Shown: piece by piece, positions 11,060-22,940 of the stretch
Numbering within the stretch: position 1 is the first letter of the stretch
Layout of the letters: every line of letters starts with the position of its first letter
Assembly: GCA_024663395.1 (NCBI GenBank)
Contig: JANFAH010000009.1
Coordinates: 1,488,001 to 1,552,000, forward strand
Direction of reading: 5' to 3'
Source of the DNA: Pisolithus tinctorius
Taxonomy: Eukaryota > Basidiomycota > Agaricomycetes > Boletales > Pisolithaceae
DNA: 64,000 bases
Program-made: the position numbers and the translations under genes
Notes under the pieces: model-generated
The model's database searches: none
Seen by the model: the letters and a program-made list of their open reading frames with translations, nothing else
What the model was told of the DNA's origin: nothing

Positions 11060-13278
11060 TCAAGTCGCTGGAGGACGGACGTGAAGAATAACCCTAGGCA
11101 GCTTCTTTCTGCTACTGGCAGAAGCTACAAAGGCAGTACGCTGCGTCGAGCTGTCTTCGATTTTCGTCTCCGTCTCTGGCCTCGGTGAATATCCCCCACT
11201 AGAACCCTCAAGCACAGAAGACGGAGTGTTCTTCGTGCTTCCAGATAACGTCATACTCCCGGAATCACTTGGAGTGCCACCTGGATCCTTCTTTCGTTTA
11301 CGAAGCGTCCGAACTGTTGGGGGGGCACGACTACTGCAAGAACTTGCAGGCGAGGAGGTGGGCTTTGGATCCAGGGTAGCAAGTATCTCTACAGTACGAG
11401 AAAGCCAATCTTCTGGAGCGGAAGGTACCGATGGACGAAGACCCTTTCGGACCTTGATAACCTTTTCTAGCTGTGCATAGCGTAAGAATCGGCCGCCATT
11501 AACTGCCCTGAAGATGGATTGAACCTACTTTGCTTATGTTTTCCGTGTTCCACCATTCTTGGTCTACCCAGTCCCTATCCTCCCCTTCCAACTCCACTAA
11601 ACCGCATACATGGGCCATAGCGCCACTTATGAGCGCTTTATCACTATATCCCCCTTCGAGTACACTAACTAGACGACCTCGTGCGTACTGATCAGCAAGG
11701 GAACATGTATCAAGAGTGAAGCGATGATAAAAAGATACAGGGACCCTGCGACCATGACGGGACATGGACGGGTATTCGTGTTCGCAAGCGTCAAAGCCGC
11801 AACTATCAGTTTTTAAAGTCAGCAACCAACTGCCCTGGTTAACCGGGAACAAACCTAATGAATATAAGGACGTCGTCCCCGGGTCCTCCTGTGCGATCAA
11901 GGAAGTCTTTCGCACGGTGGATGAGATTAAGGTACTTGGGATAGAGTGTGTCCCAGAAGTGCTCGCTAGAATCATATTGCTGAAGATGAATATTCTCAAC
12001 ATGTTGTCCGTGCGGACCGTGGATGGAAGTTGAAGCCGCCTGAACCATGTGCAGCTTGCCATCCTGCATTGGAATTAACACATTCCGATGTTTATCTTGC
12101 GGTTGCCGGGGACTCACCTCGCACGGGTACGAGAGGATGTCGTGAAGTGATCCGTAGTATATTTGAAGGCCACTCTGCGTGGGAGGCACATTGTTCTGTG
12201 AACCCTCAGACTCCAGTGACTTGAGATAGGTCTCTTCATTTATCTGCCACACGAGTGATTGTGTACCATTACCTGCATGCATTCAGCGAGTTAGCAAAGG
12301 TGCTACTTGGAACCGCCATAGACCAACCATGATGCAGGTCGATGTCAAGTATAATAACTCGTTTGATATTGTGCTTCAGATGCGCTACAGGGCGTCAGCA
12401 CTCATGAAAGTCTGTCACCCGCGAGCGTACCATGTGCAGCACCAATGACTACGTTGTTGACGAAACAAAAACCACTAGGAGTGTCCTCGCCACAATGATG
12501 ACCTGGAGGTCGAATTGCCACGAAGGCCCGTTCGCAACCCTTACTACCCCCCTCCGGATGCGAATGCGCATCAGAGGTGAGTACGTTATCGACGGCTTCG
12601 CATACCGCGCCAACAGCCCCTTGAATAGCGTCGATGGACGTTGGGCAGACTAAAGAACACCGTGGGCGGATCGACGACTGGCATCGGTAATGTATACTTA
12701 CGATACAAATCCAGCGGTGGGATCCCATCTGGGATTTCGAGACCCTTCTTTTGGATGTTTTCTTGGCTGTTTCGTGCCCAGGCAGTGAGGTTTTCGAGAT
12801 ACACGTCGCCGTCGACGTCCCCGTGAACATATTTCACAGCAGGGTGATTGAGCAAATCAACCTTCGCTGCAGTGCGGTAAAAAGTAACAGAGGAAGGCCA
12901 TAATTGCTGATCTTGAGCCTGTCCGATATTCATGCGCTCCAGGGCAGACACCAATGTGTCTGCTTCTGTAGAAGTGATTTCGCCAGTTGTGCCATCATTC
13001 CTGCGTGCAGTGTGTTTCGCTGAAACCTCGCCTGCGTGAGCAATCGCTGCTGAAAGACCTACTTTGACTGCGCGAAGGCGTTCGGGACGCTCCACGATAC
13101 CCGAGGTATCCTTCGACCTTATGTAGCGGTGTTTAAGGCAGTCGTCCTGCAGATACACCGCAGTACGTTTGCTGGAACGCGAACTCTCGGGAAGCGGCCC
13201 TCCCTCCGGCACAACAAGGTCGCGAGTGGAAACGTCTACAGCTCCGCCCTGTTTATGCCCACCGATCTCTGTGTGCAT
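11060..13278 (-). CDS. HOS3: Hos3-type histone deacetylase
   Basis: Exons on the minus strand: 13278..12702, 12649..12431, 12384..12328, 12272..12118, 12063..11855, 11802..11529 and 11470..11060, giving 633 residues. The deacetylase core is complete: AIRPPGHHCGEDTPSGFCF (the paired histidines), ILDIDLHHGNGTQ (zinc-binding Asp and His), SCGFDACEHE (second zinc-binding Asp) and SVLEGGYSD. HPAVKYVHGD and HGPHGQHVENIHL are typical of the Hos3 branch. The family removes acetyl groups from histones and other proteins in a zinc-dependent reaction. The C-terminal ~130 residues are serine/threonine-rich with a basic stretch (RTLRKRKKDP), probably disordered and possibly a nuclear or bud-neck targeting tail. 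The start ATG at 13278 is the first in frame. Confidence 0.92.
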
Positions 13279-13477
13279 GTCGTCCTAATAGAAGTTATGA
13301 TTCAGATTTTCATACAGGAACCAAACTGAAATGACCGTACAGGATACAAGTACAGGACGTCACGGTGGTGTGCACGTACATAAAAAGACGCGTTGTGTAC
13401 ATGTATTTATACCGCGCCAATGATCCAAGCTCGTAGGTACTAAACACCTACCGTGCCTTGGGTTTTCTTCACTGAGA

Positions 13478-14703
13478 TTAGAAGCCTTGCAGTTTATCCA
13501 TCAAGATTGCCCACTCGAGCATCGTGACACCTTTCTTCAGCATCTCCTCTTTCATCTCGCGATCCCGGGTTTCTTCTCTTAGCCGCACCAATGCGCGAAG
13601 ATGCTCACGCTGCTTGATGCCCAAACTGTAAAGTACTGGCGCGATGTGCAGCAGTGACGGCTGGCAGGACGCAAGTACCATTTCCACGGATGTCGTCGAG
13701 GTAGATCGAGTCCTTGCAACCGGAGGGCTCATTCTGGGCTCCGCTCTGGCATTGCGCGGAGATGAAGCGATGCTTGCACTTCTGTTGTAGTAAGTTCCAT
13801 AATTCGTCAAGGGGTTGTGGCGCGGAGGAGAGTTCCTCTGTCCGGTGAGTGCACTAATTTCTGCCATGGTGTATATTCTCTCCGATCGCGTTGGGCTGGG
13901 AGATTTGACCCTTTTTGGACGCTTTGTGTTAATCACCTGCGGCTGCGGATGCTTGAGCGGGTGAAATGTGTTTAACTCTGATGAGGTGTACATCCGTTCG
14001 GATCGATAGGACGGCGATGCGTTGGACTGGCTTCGGCGAAGGGTCGCACTGACATTCTGCCGGGCATTCAATCAACGAGGGTAATGTCATATTCGCCTTT
14101 CCGTACCTGGATCTCCCTGGGCTTCAGGGTCCCCGTCTCTGTTGGACGTACCCTGCTGCACGTATGCTGTGCTGGGCTACTGACTTGCGAAGGGGAATCT
14201 CCAGGCTCTCCGGTACTGCCGCCATTACGCGCAACTTCTTCCCTCCACATGTGCACTCTCCCGGAACGTCCCCCTTCCATCACTGGTTGCGTTAATGGTT
14301 CCGGACCCCCTCCCGACCTTGGGGTAGCATTCTGTCTGTGAGAACCTTGTTCGACGGCGATTTCTTGGAGTCGCCTCGACACCTCATCCATATACATCCC
14401 ATAATCCGTAGGGGGTGGTCCCTGACGATAATTGACTTCGTATTTTTCAGCCCATTCTCCGTACACACCACTGAATCGTGGCTCCGTATCTTCCTCCAAG
14501 CCCACCCGTCTCACTGTTTGAACTTCGGTTACACCATCAAAAGGGTGCATTTCCGTTCCTCCAGTATCGAAATCCGCGTCATGTGTTACGGCATCGAAAT
14601 CATCGCCAACTGCTTGTATTGTCGTCGGCGCACGAGGGTGCCGACGCGGAGGGATGGGGACCGGAACTATATCATACGACGAGTCTTTACATCGATGAAC
14701 CAT
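13478..14703 (-). CDS. hypothetical protein, low-complexity with helical C-terminus
   Basis: Two exons, 14703..14107 and 14056..13478, joined by a 50-bp GT-AG intron with phase 0, give 391 residues. No family recognised. Most of the protein is rich in Ser, Pro, Thr and Arg and looks disordered. Two short segments repeat the pattern SERxYTxxExxxxxx (SERMYTSSELN and SERIYTMAEIS). The last ~70 residues (from VEMVLASCQPSLLHIAPVLYSLGI) look like a folded all-helical unit with charged helices (REETRDREMKEEMLKK). A longer frame upstream lacks an ATG; the one at 14703 was chosen. Confidence 0.65.
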
Positions 14704-15392
14704 CAGCACACCTGACACACCCCACTAAACCAGCTCACCACTGTTTCCGTCTCTTTGTGGCATCATGGTTCAAGGGAAGTCCTGGATTGAAGTGAGGGAT
14801 AACTTGTTACCCTTCTCCCTACCTTGTCGTGGGCCAGCCCTTTGAATCATTGAGCCACCCTCCGGTTTTCCCTGGAACGCTCAAAACATGAGGTGCCAAA
14901 TGGTTATCTAATGTATCCAGCCTATCACCACCGAGTTGGGGACGCATGTATGGGGGTTGTGAACGGTGCGATTTACACGTGCATTGTGAGAAATGATCCT
15001 GGAAAGAATCCTAACTAATTGACTTGATGACCTTGGAGTCTCTGCGTGGATGCTGTATTTCAACAGCATGAAATCCCCAAACACCACGATCTTCTCCATT
15101 ACCACCTCCAGGTCTATGACTATATACATGCATACGCGGGTCTCGTGTGCCTAATCATTGGCATACATGACACATGCACAGGCTAGCTTCCGCTGTTGAT
15201 GACACCTCCGGAAACCGTAATGTAGGCACGTTGCTAACGCATGTCAATGACAACTCCTCCCTCCGTCCCGATGTGCCCGTACCTAATTCTGGATTGTAGT
15301 TTGGGTACAGGGTCTTCACTTGAACGGCATCGTCGGATGTATCCGCCCTCCCGAAAAGCTCGAGTCGATCAGCAAACAAAATTAAAAAATTA
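14704..15392. other. intergenic, no gene supported
   Basis: Open frames here are short and do not splice into a convincing product. Confidence 0.35.
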
Positions 15393-15846
15393 TCACTTGT
15401 GTCCAAGGACACTGCGGACGTCGATTCTCCTTACGGTCTCAGATCCATCGCGAGTGACTGGATACATCCACGCTTGAGCGATGCCCTTCAAATCTGGGAG
15501 ACAGCTACGCGGCGCGGCGGATAACAACCCCTTCTTGAACGAGCCCTCTCATTGGCCAATAAGTGATTTACCGAGCGCGAGGGGAACCTTACGACAAGCC
15601 ACTTCCAAACGGAGCTCGCTGTGGACTGGTGTTCCCTCAGGTAGTTTGCAGATAGGCTGATTCGAAATCGAGATTAGAGTAATCATCTGCCGTCAGCTGC
15701 GTGGTTTCTCCGCTTGGCTTAAGAATCAATCTCCGCCTCAATGTGTAACATGCCCTCCTTGTTTTTTTTTTTTTTTTCTTTTCACCTCCTTCCAGTGCGC
15801 CCTCCAACTTCTTCCGCGTCGCTATGTTGGCCTCCCCGTAATCCAT
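15393..15846 (-). CDS. putative spliced gene, unknown function, 5' end unsure
   Basis: Two segments, 15656..15572 and 15493..15393, join across an 82... bp-class GT-AG intron (15571..15494) in matching phase and read like protein: CKLPEGTPVHSELRLEVACR, then LKGIAQAWMYPVTRDGSE to a stop. A further possible first exon begins at the ATG at 15846 (MDYGEANIATRKKLEGALEG), but a run of 16 or so A on this strand and lack of a clear splice donor leave the link unproven. No family recognised. It may be a live small gene or a remnant. Confidence 0.28.
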
Positions 15847-16580
15847 CCCTTATTCAGGTAAGTTAGTCCCTTTTTTTTTACCGTAAGCTCTGCGCTGGAA
15901 CGTCTATGATTTCAAACAAAAATTACACTGATTTAATGAATACGACCTGCCGAAGGCGGGAATGACTCGTACTCGAGATTGCTGAGACTTCCTGCAGACA
16001 TGACGGCCAATTGTTATATTATCTACCGAATACTGAAACCCCGATCCTTTTTAGATGTTGAAGTTTTCCTGTCTTCAAATTTGCTGGCGATCCAATTGGT
16101 TGAGTCGACGGCTTGGAGTTGAGGAGAGCTTTTTTAAGTTGGTTTGTTGTGTAGGCTAATGTTCGATGTCTGGAGTATTCTTAGGAAATTTATGTAGTCA
16201 CTCGTGGCATGTGCCCTCCCAACGTTTCGTCCAGACGCTCAGCGCTCATCAGTTACCACACGCCAAACACTGCCAGGATATGATCGGCGATCTCCGGCGA
16301 GCGTTGGACGGCTCCCAAATATCGGAGGTTGACAGAGTGCCATGGAGGGTGCTGTTCAGAGAGCCCTCCAAAGGGCTCAGATGCCTTCCCATATGTAGTG
16401 ATATATGGACGGCGCCAATACTCCCTTAGTGCAAGGTAAACGTGGCGGTCTTTCCTAACGTCCATACAGGATGTGGCGAAGACTAACGGGGAGGAGGGCA
16501 GAAGGTGAGCTATTGAGGTACAAGAATTGACGACCTGTTTAAATACGGCTACCCACAGAATCAGGATGTCTGACGTCCAG
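15847..16580. other. intergenic or unresolved 5' part of the DUF6699-like gene
   Basis: No firm exon could be placed. The N-terminal part of the following DUF6699-like gene may start in 16300-16580. Confidence 0.3.
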
Positions 16581-16594
16581 AGAGCGTTCCTGTG

Positions 16595-17219
16595 ATGATG
16601 ATGGCAGCATGTTGCTTGAATCTACGTCCTTGCCATCTCGATTTACCTCAAGACAGGACAGGCTTCGTGACGTTTACCAGAGGTGGTTCGATTGGTGTTC
16701 CTGCAAAAGACATCCTCAGAGGAACACTAGTCGACCAGCCGTACGACGATGTCTCCGTGGAATTCCAGGGGGAGTGTATATCATTGTCTCTGCAGGTTAA
16801 TGTGCCGCTGCTCGCATCGAGTTCGCGCGATTCTAATAATTTTGATAGTGGCCAGGTTACGAATCTAACCTGCTGCGAAAAGCTCGACAGAGTTTCGTTG
16901 AAAGCATGGTAGATGAAAAGCCTACCACCCGACAGGAGCTCGCAATACAATCATGCTTTCTTTTTTTCCGTTTCCATAAAATGGCTTCCGTGTGTGCTCT
17001 TCTCTCTACTCGCCTAGTCGACCTGACGCGGGGATTTTTCAGAAACTTCAAACAAGCCACAGTGAAGGAAAATTTGGCCTCGGTGAGGATGACGTCCGTG
17101 CGACAGATGTTGTCCTCTACTTCGTGCACTATTGCAGACACACGAATACATGGGTCCCAGAGTTTGACGTTATTGATCGAGCAGGTCTCGAAAGATATAA
17201 TTGGTTGCACCACATCTGA
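16595..17219 (+). CDS. DUF6699-like protein, copy 1 (5' end unsure)
   Basis: Three exon segments, about 16595..16795, 16849..16989 and 17043..17219, join in phase. The product has the same order of blocks as the two genes near 23 and 25 kb: FVTFTRGG and AKDILRG, then LQ/WPGY across the first intron, TRQELA, and a final WVPEFDV before a short tail. Exon 2 is 141 bp in all three copies. The upstream exon coding for the conserved proline-rich start was not found, so the listed start (ATG at 16595) may lie inside a longer first exon. The family is fungal and of unknown function. Confidence 0.55.
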
Positions 17220-19652
17220 TCATCAATTGCATTACACACTATCATTGTCCCGCAACACGCAGTTATCCACTTACAAGTATGTACCACAAATAATGTATGC
17301 TAACGCCAATACCACTGCACCATGGGCAAAATTGTCTGATCGTCACTCTGAAGAAGTAGCAATCTAAATATTCGGTCAACAGTTGCTCTTGTATGTGTGG
17401 AGAAGACCTGTGTTAACTGATACTTACCAACTCAAGGGGGGGTCGGGTGCCCATGTCCCCATTCACTCTCCAAACCGAGTGTTGGGGGGAAGGGTCTGTT
17501 GGAGAGTTAATCATCCCTGTGTTCAGCTGACTTAGGTGCGACACTCGTTGCTTCCATAATCGCATTGGAGTGTATACTTGGTACACTTTTCTCCTAGTTC
17601 CCTTAGTAACTCATTCAGCACTGAGGGTAAGCACATGTTCATTCATAGTATATCTACTATACTGATGTCCTGTAGTTGCCTACAGGTACAGTAATGTACA
17701 CTCAGTAGCGCTGAGGTTACCTACAGGATTCTTTAGGGTCAGTATTTTGGGGGGCTAGTTGACGAAATTAATTAAAATACTATATACCGCGCAACAGTTA
17801 GTCGCCCAACCGGTATTAGCAGCTATTGGCAGGATCACAAGTAAGTGATTCCTGCAAACGAAAGGTTCCGATTGTTCTGGAAAAACCGTAATGGTTACCT
17901 TGCGTGCCGATGAGGAGGAAGTTAAAAACGCGGGGAGGGGGGGGGTTACTACTAATGCCACATGTACTACGGCTAAATCAACACACCGTCGCGCTGAGCG
18001 ACACAATGGAAACAAACAGGACTGTTAGGAGCCGAGTCCGTACGATCGAACTGCAGTAAATGTTGCGGCAAGTGTCTGACACAAGGCGCCAGTACACATC
18101 TACTTTTACTCGATTGCATAACGGTCGCTAGTCCAGACCAATGCAGCGCATCCTGCACTGGTGACCAGTCTGTCATGACAATTTGAATCCGTCGCTGTGA
18201 CTCTCGTTCGAGGCGTGAGGCCGCAGAGGATGTTGGCGGGTGAGGTATCGGGAAGGGATTGGGAAAGTCATCGAAAACGTGTGTATTATGAGTCCCCTGC
18301 AATTCCACCCTCACCAATGGCTTCCTTTTTCTTTAACCATATTGTAAAATACATCCGCTAGTTTCATGGAACCTTCGCCATCCAATAATATTCTTGCAGG
18401 TGCAGAAGATGGAGATCATGATATTTTCCAAGCTCCACAGGATCGCTGGACTAATTACGCCTTCAGAGCTTCAGGTGCCAGTGCCGGTACCGACCGTCTA
18501 TAAATCCTTGAGATTCGTCCGACCCTCCAGTAGAAGGCAAGATGCGCATGAACGCTAGTGGCGCAGTATCATCCTTTCCAATTAGTGCTTATCATCCATG
18601 GACCATAGTTACTGGATCCACCTACATGCCATGAATATCCTCACAACCATTCTGATGCCAGGAACTGCTTGCTGGTGGAATCAGAACCTGGGATGAGGGC
18701 ACTCGGAGAAATTCTCCGCACCAGGCTGGCGACCGCCCTTGATCCACGCTGACCTTACTGTACGTAGCGCCTCGCTGCTTTATTATGCGACAGTCCTTTC
18801 GGTTTGTCATAAATTCTTCGTCTCCACACCTATAACTGTCAGATCCGCGTCATAAATTTTGCCACGTGTAGAGGCTAGGATTCTGAACTCGACGTGTTCC
18901 AATACCTCATGAAAATGAAATTCTAGTAGAATATCGCGCGGGCCAGAGGTACAAAGAGGCGTGATGAAGCAATCACAATTTCCAGCCCTCTTGCGGGGAT
19001 GCACATCGCAGGGACGAGCGTTCCTCCTTGTCATTGCCGCGTACGTGCGCGAACAACAGTGTACTGTGGACGATCTACCCTTTATAGGCTGCTATACGGA
19101 CGACGATGCTCGTTGCTTGTGAGTGCTCCGTTGCATCCAAGCCATGCCCGGTCCTGGCATGTAACATTGCTCAGTTAGTAATATGACGAGGGTGAAATCT
19201 ATACCGGCCCTTGATGTGTTTATACCATACGTAGACCATTTCTTGTGAACAATAACCTGTAACAACGAGTGGGAGCGACTGCTCGCTCCTTCCCTACTTA
19301 GTGGCGGTGGTTGCTCGGATAGCACAAGAACAACCTGGGTAAATGTAACCCTTTATACAACTCCACTTTGCGGCGACGACAAGAAAATCACAACGGTGAG
19401 ACTATCGTCCATACGTTGCAAGGCAATTAGTATAACGAGCGCTCCGCGTTAATGCGATCACGTAAAAACAGAGGGTTCCGTAGAAGTATCGTTACATGAC
19501 ATCATCGTAAGTACGATGTGTTCTTGGTGTAGTGTAAAGCACGGTTCGCTTTCCCACGTTTTTTTTTCCAGGTCGATCCTTGGTTTAGTAACAGCAAAAC
19601 ACTTGAACGTCCTCCCCTTCCCTCCCAAATCATCCGCCCCCCCGTGTGTGAC
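17220..19652. other. long intergenic stretch without a supported gene
   Basis: About 2.4 kb. Minus-strand frames at 18622-19034 look weakly protein-like but are broken into two frames by a stop at 18807-18809. Homopolymer and short repeated motifs (for example CTACAGG) occur around 17.66-17.74 kb. No RNA gene or mobile end was recognised. Confidence 0.35.
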
Positions 19653-20892
19653 ATGGCACCCTCACATGCTGGCAATGGAAAAGAGTCTGGAACTGCTAGA
19701 GTGCTTGGCTCTGGTGCATCTGGTAACGTGGTCAATTCAGTGCGCGTCAAGCTAGGTTATTCACCTAGCGTTTCTGCAGGCGTAGCAGAGCTTGTGGTCT
19801 TCCACCCTGTGGATACGGTCGCCAAGCGGCTTATGAGCAACAAAGTCCAAGGTCTTTTTTCATTCACTTGTGACGATCTGTCCTTGCTGATTGAGCGAGA
19901 CTACGCAACCAAGGTGTCAATGTCAACACTCTCTCCAATCATTTTCAGAGACTATGCTAGTGCATCCCTTGGACGGAAGTTTCTATCTCTATTCCCTGGA
20001 CTCGGCTATGCTGCAGGCTACAAGGTTTCTCAGCGTATATACAAATTTGGTGGTCAGCCGTGGTTCAACGACATTATTTCACGAAATTACAAGGATGACA
20101 TTACACGTCTCTTTGGGGAACGCAAGGGGAAAATGTTAATACAAGCAACGGCTGGAAGGTACAACACTCCATTCGTGCCCAGCTATCCGTCTGACTCACG
20201 ACATCGTAGTTTGACTGGTATTGGTGAAGTGGTGTGTGATTCCAAAGTAGGAGATCATCCAATCAGTTAGTAAACACCCGCACAAGGTCCTTCTGCCATT
20301 GGATGCGCTTAAGATCAAAAGGCAAGTTAATCCCGAGGCCTTCCGTGGACGAGGTGTCGTCCGGATATTCATGGAAGAGGGAACGACGTTGTATCGTGGA
20401 TGGGGCTGGACCATGGCTCGAAATGCTCCAGGTTCTTTTGCTGTGAGCACCATGTCCGTGCCAGTGTATCGAGGTAGTACCCACTAACCTGGCGATCCCA
20501 GCTCTTTGGTGCATCGGCTGCCACAAAGGAGATGCTGGGTGTCTCAGATTACTCGAAAGCCACTTGGACGCAGAATTTCATAGCCTCCTGTCGCTGGTGC
20601 TGTCGCATCGATTACCGTTGCCGCACCGCTCGACACTGTCAAGACTCGTATTCAAAATGCAAACTTTGAAGCACAAGGTTCCTGGCACAACGGTTGTGAA
20701 AGACCTTCTCCGCAATGAGGGCCCATTCGCCTTCTTCAAAGGATTGACCCCCAAAGTCCGTATCCTGCCGTTATCCTTATTTAACCTTTGCATCTCACTT
20801 GGCTGGCGCAGATCCTCGTGGTGGGCCCGAAGCTGGTCTTCAGCTATACCCTTGCTCAGTCACTAATACCCCTATTTTCCAATTACGTATAG
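19653..20892 (+). pseudogene. GGC1: mitochondrial GTP/GDP carrier (Ggc1-type), two frameshifts
   Basis: Exons 19653..19722, 19780..19844, 19914..20158, 20220..20241, 20287..20442, 20502..20755 and 20812..20892 rebuild a mitochondrial carrier: VFHPVDTVAKRLMSNK, LFPGLGYAAGYKVSQRIYK, LLPLDALKIKRQVNPE, GWGWTMARNAPGSFA, APLDTVKTRIQNANFE and GPKLVFSYTLAQSLIP. These are Ggc1 signatures; the family swaps GTP for GDP across the inner membrane and affects iron handling. Exon 6 needs all three reading frames: one extra base near 20589 and another near 20671. As written, translation stops after the first shift, before the last transmembrane segments. All splice sites are intact, so either the decay is recent or these are sequence errors. 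Confidence 0.8.
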
Positions 20893-21227
20893 GCATGAGG
20901 GGGTCGTTCGATGAACGTGACTACGTAAGACTACTCATGATATTCGGGCTTTAGCCGGCGATTTAATGGTACAACTGGGAGTTCAACGCGATAGAAAACT
21001 ACATATATGAACTGGAATAATACGACACCACTCATTCTCGTTGCTTGACAGTTAGCTTTTGAGTCGTACGCATCTCGTGAGGTAATTTGTTGGAGATCTA
21101 CTGCAAAATACGCTGGGGAACGCAACGGCGAGAGCGAGCCTCCTCAAGTAAATCCTTCATCAAGTCCAGTTCATCAATTGTTTTCGGGGAGAGTGATCTG
21201 TCCTTGACCGTGGACAGCACGGTGGTG

Positions 21228-22493
21228 TTACAGACAATGTAAACCTTTTGGATCTGGTAGGTCGGCTTCTTGCAGGTTTCGTTGAACGGTTACCCTTGTT
21301 TCTTTAATGTATTGCTCGCGTGCAGCGCTGTACAGCTCCGCACGCCGCGCCCGGTCATCGCTGCCACTCTCGTACCCCAGATCGCGCATGATATTGCGGA
21401 TATGTGCGTCCGCTTTCGAGCGGACGATGTAGGTTGGGATTTGGAAGCGCTGGCAGTTTTTGAGGATGGCGATGTCTGTGGTAGTGAAACGAACGTCAAA
21501 GAGAACAATGATGCAATCAAAGACAAAGAGCCCTTGGCTATTGAAGTATAGCCAGTCGGATTGCTGGAGTGTGCCCGCCCCCGGAATATCGTACCATACA
21601 AAGGGGTTCCTGGGGTTTGGGTCGGGGTAGCGGTCGACTGTGGATGTCATTTCAACGATGCCCGTTGGAGCTGCACCAATGTCCCTGTTACGCAAGCCAC
21701 GGAAGGCATTGATCAGAGATGATTTTCCGCTGCCAGAGACTCCTGCGACGGCGAAATGGAAAAGGTGGTCCTGATACTGCACTTTCGACTTGGCAGCCGC
21801 GACTTCCTCAGGGGTGGGTATGATGATGGGTTGGACACCTTTCCTTAGGTTTGCTTCCATCTCTTCCTGAGCTTCCTTTGCAATTCTGGCCTTTTCTGCG
21901 GCATCTCTTGACACGCGTTCCGCAATATCTTGAGCGGCTCTTGCTCTTTCCCTCTCCTCTCTAATCATCTGTCTAGCTGCTTCAGCCTCTTCTTCAGCCC
22001 TCGCTATCGCACTCTCGATCTCTCCCAGTGACCTCTCCTCGAATGACCTTACCTCCTCACCAGCTTCTGTGAATGTTGTATCGCTTGCCGAATCAAGATC
22101 GATCAGCATCGCTGGTCCCATCCTTGCCTGCTCGATGTGGAGCCGATGTTGCGTCTGGCTAAGGGGATCGTAGCTGTCGCCGCCGGAGACTTGCCTACGA
22201 ACCTGTTGTAACTGCAAGATCGCTTCCTCTGCTCGGCGCCTTGCTTCCTCTGCCTGGTGGAGAGCCGCCGCCGCCTGCCTCCGCGCATAATCTGCTTCAA
22301 GGCGTGCCGCCTCCGCCTCCTGTCGTGCTGCTTGTGTCCCCCCCCTCATGTACTCCCATCCATTCCTTGCATTGTTGATGTTTCGCAGTGTGGGGTTGTC
22401 GCGTATTGGGGAATGGGTGATAAGATGTATCATAGCCATGACGGCCCTAGCAGTTGCGACGAGCCCGGCGGTCACTGACTGGACGTTCCCCAT
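21228..22493 (-). CDS. IRG-type (immunity-related GTPase-like) P-loop GTPase with coiled coil
   Basis: A single uninterrupted frame of 421 residues. Residues ~60-240 are alanine/glutamate/arginine-rich and clearly coiled coil. The GTPase domain follows: VAGVSGSGKSSLINAFRG (P-loop), a DRYPDPNPRNPFVWYDIPGAGT segment containing the G3 DIPG, and IVRSKAD in the place of the usual nucleotide-specificity motif. The start MGNVQSV could be N-myristoylated. IRG GTPases are known for cell-autonomous immunity in animals; the role of fungal relatives is unknown. After LPDPKG the frame stops, but shifting by one base in the AAAA run near 21244 opens ~48 more codons (KVYIVCNTTVLS to a stop at 21098) that look coding, so the 3' end is probably frameshifted. 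Confidence 0.82.
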   Translation of the reverse strand: MGNVQSVTAGLVATARAVMAMIHLITHSPIRDNPTLRNINNARNGWEYMRGGTQAARQEAEAARLEADYARRQAAAALHQAEEARRRAEEAILQLQQVRRQVSGGDSYDPLSQTQHRLHIEQARMGPAMLIDLDSASDTTFTEAGEEVRSFEERSLGEIESAIARAEEEAEAARQMIREERERARAAQDIAERVSRDAAEKARIAKEAQEEMEANLRKGVQPIIIPTPEEVAAAKSKVQYQDHLFHFAVAGVSGSGKSSLINAFRGLRNRDIGAAPTGIVEMTSTVDRYPDPNPRNPFVWYDIPGAGTLQQSDWLYFNSQGLFVFDCIIVLFDVRFTTTDIAILKNCQRFQIPTYIVRSKADAHIRNIMRDLGYESGSDDRARRAELYSAAREQYIKETRVTVQRNLQEADLPDPKGLHCL

Positions 22494-22940
22494 ATGTCGT
22501 AAGTCTAATCTGTCCTGAGTTCGATGGTCGGCGTCAATGAGTCGTCGATACCAGCGTTAATACGGCAGTAAGACGTACGGTGGTAGACTTGCCCGATGGA
22601 CGTTGGACGGGGAGGGGACGGCGAACCCTTCTCCAAACCACATGCCAGGACACGAGGCCATCTTCTATGTCCTGTTTTGTGGGTGACGATCATTCCTTTA
22701 CTAGATGGCAGTATCCTCACCGAAAATGGTATGCGAGAAATAGAGAAATGTCAGTTGTGTTATTGATACTGTTAGTAAACGAGTGATAAATGTATATGAC
22801 GGGGAATAATGAACGATGATGTGCACCAAAATATAAGTACACGTGGAAACAGCAGAACAGCAGATGGCACAATGCCTGGGGAAATTTCGAGTTCATGGAA
22901 ATACACTTCGTAAACCTACGCACACACAACCACCAGTGCT

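Noticed and set aside
18622..19034. Minus-strand frames with a faint C2-domain-like pattern (DLTVIGVETKNL, SVDQGRSPAWCGEF)
   Set aside because: Two adjacent frames separated by a stop, no splice solution, and the resemblance is too weak to name a family.
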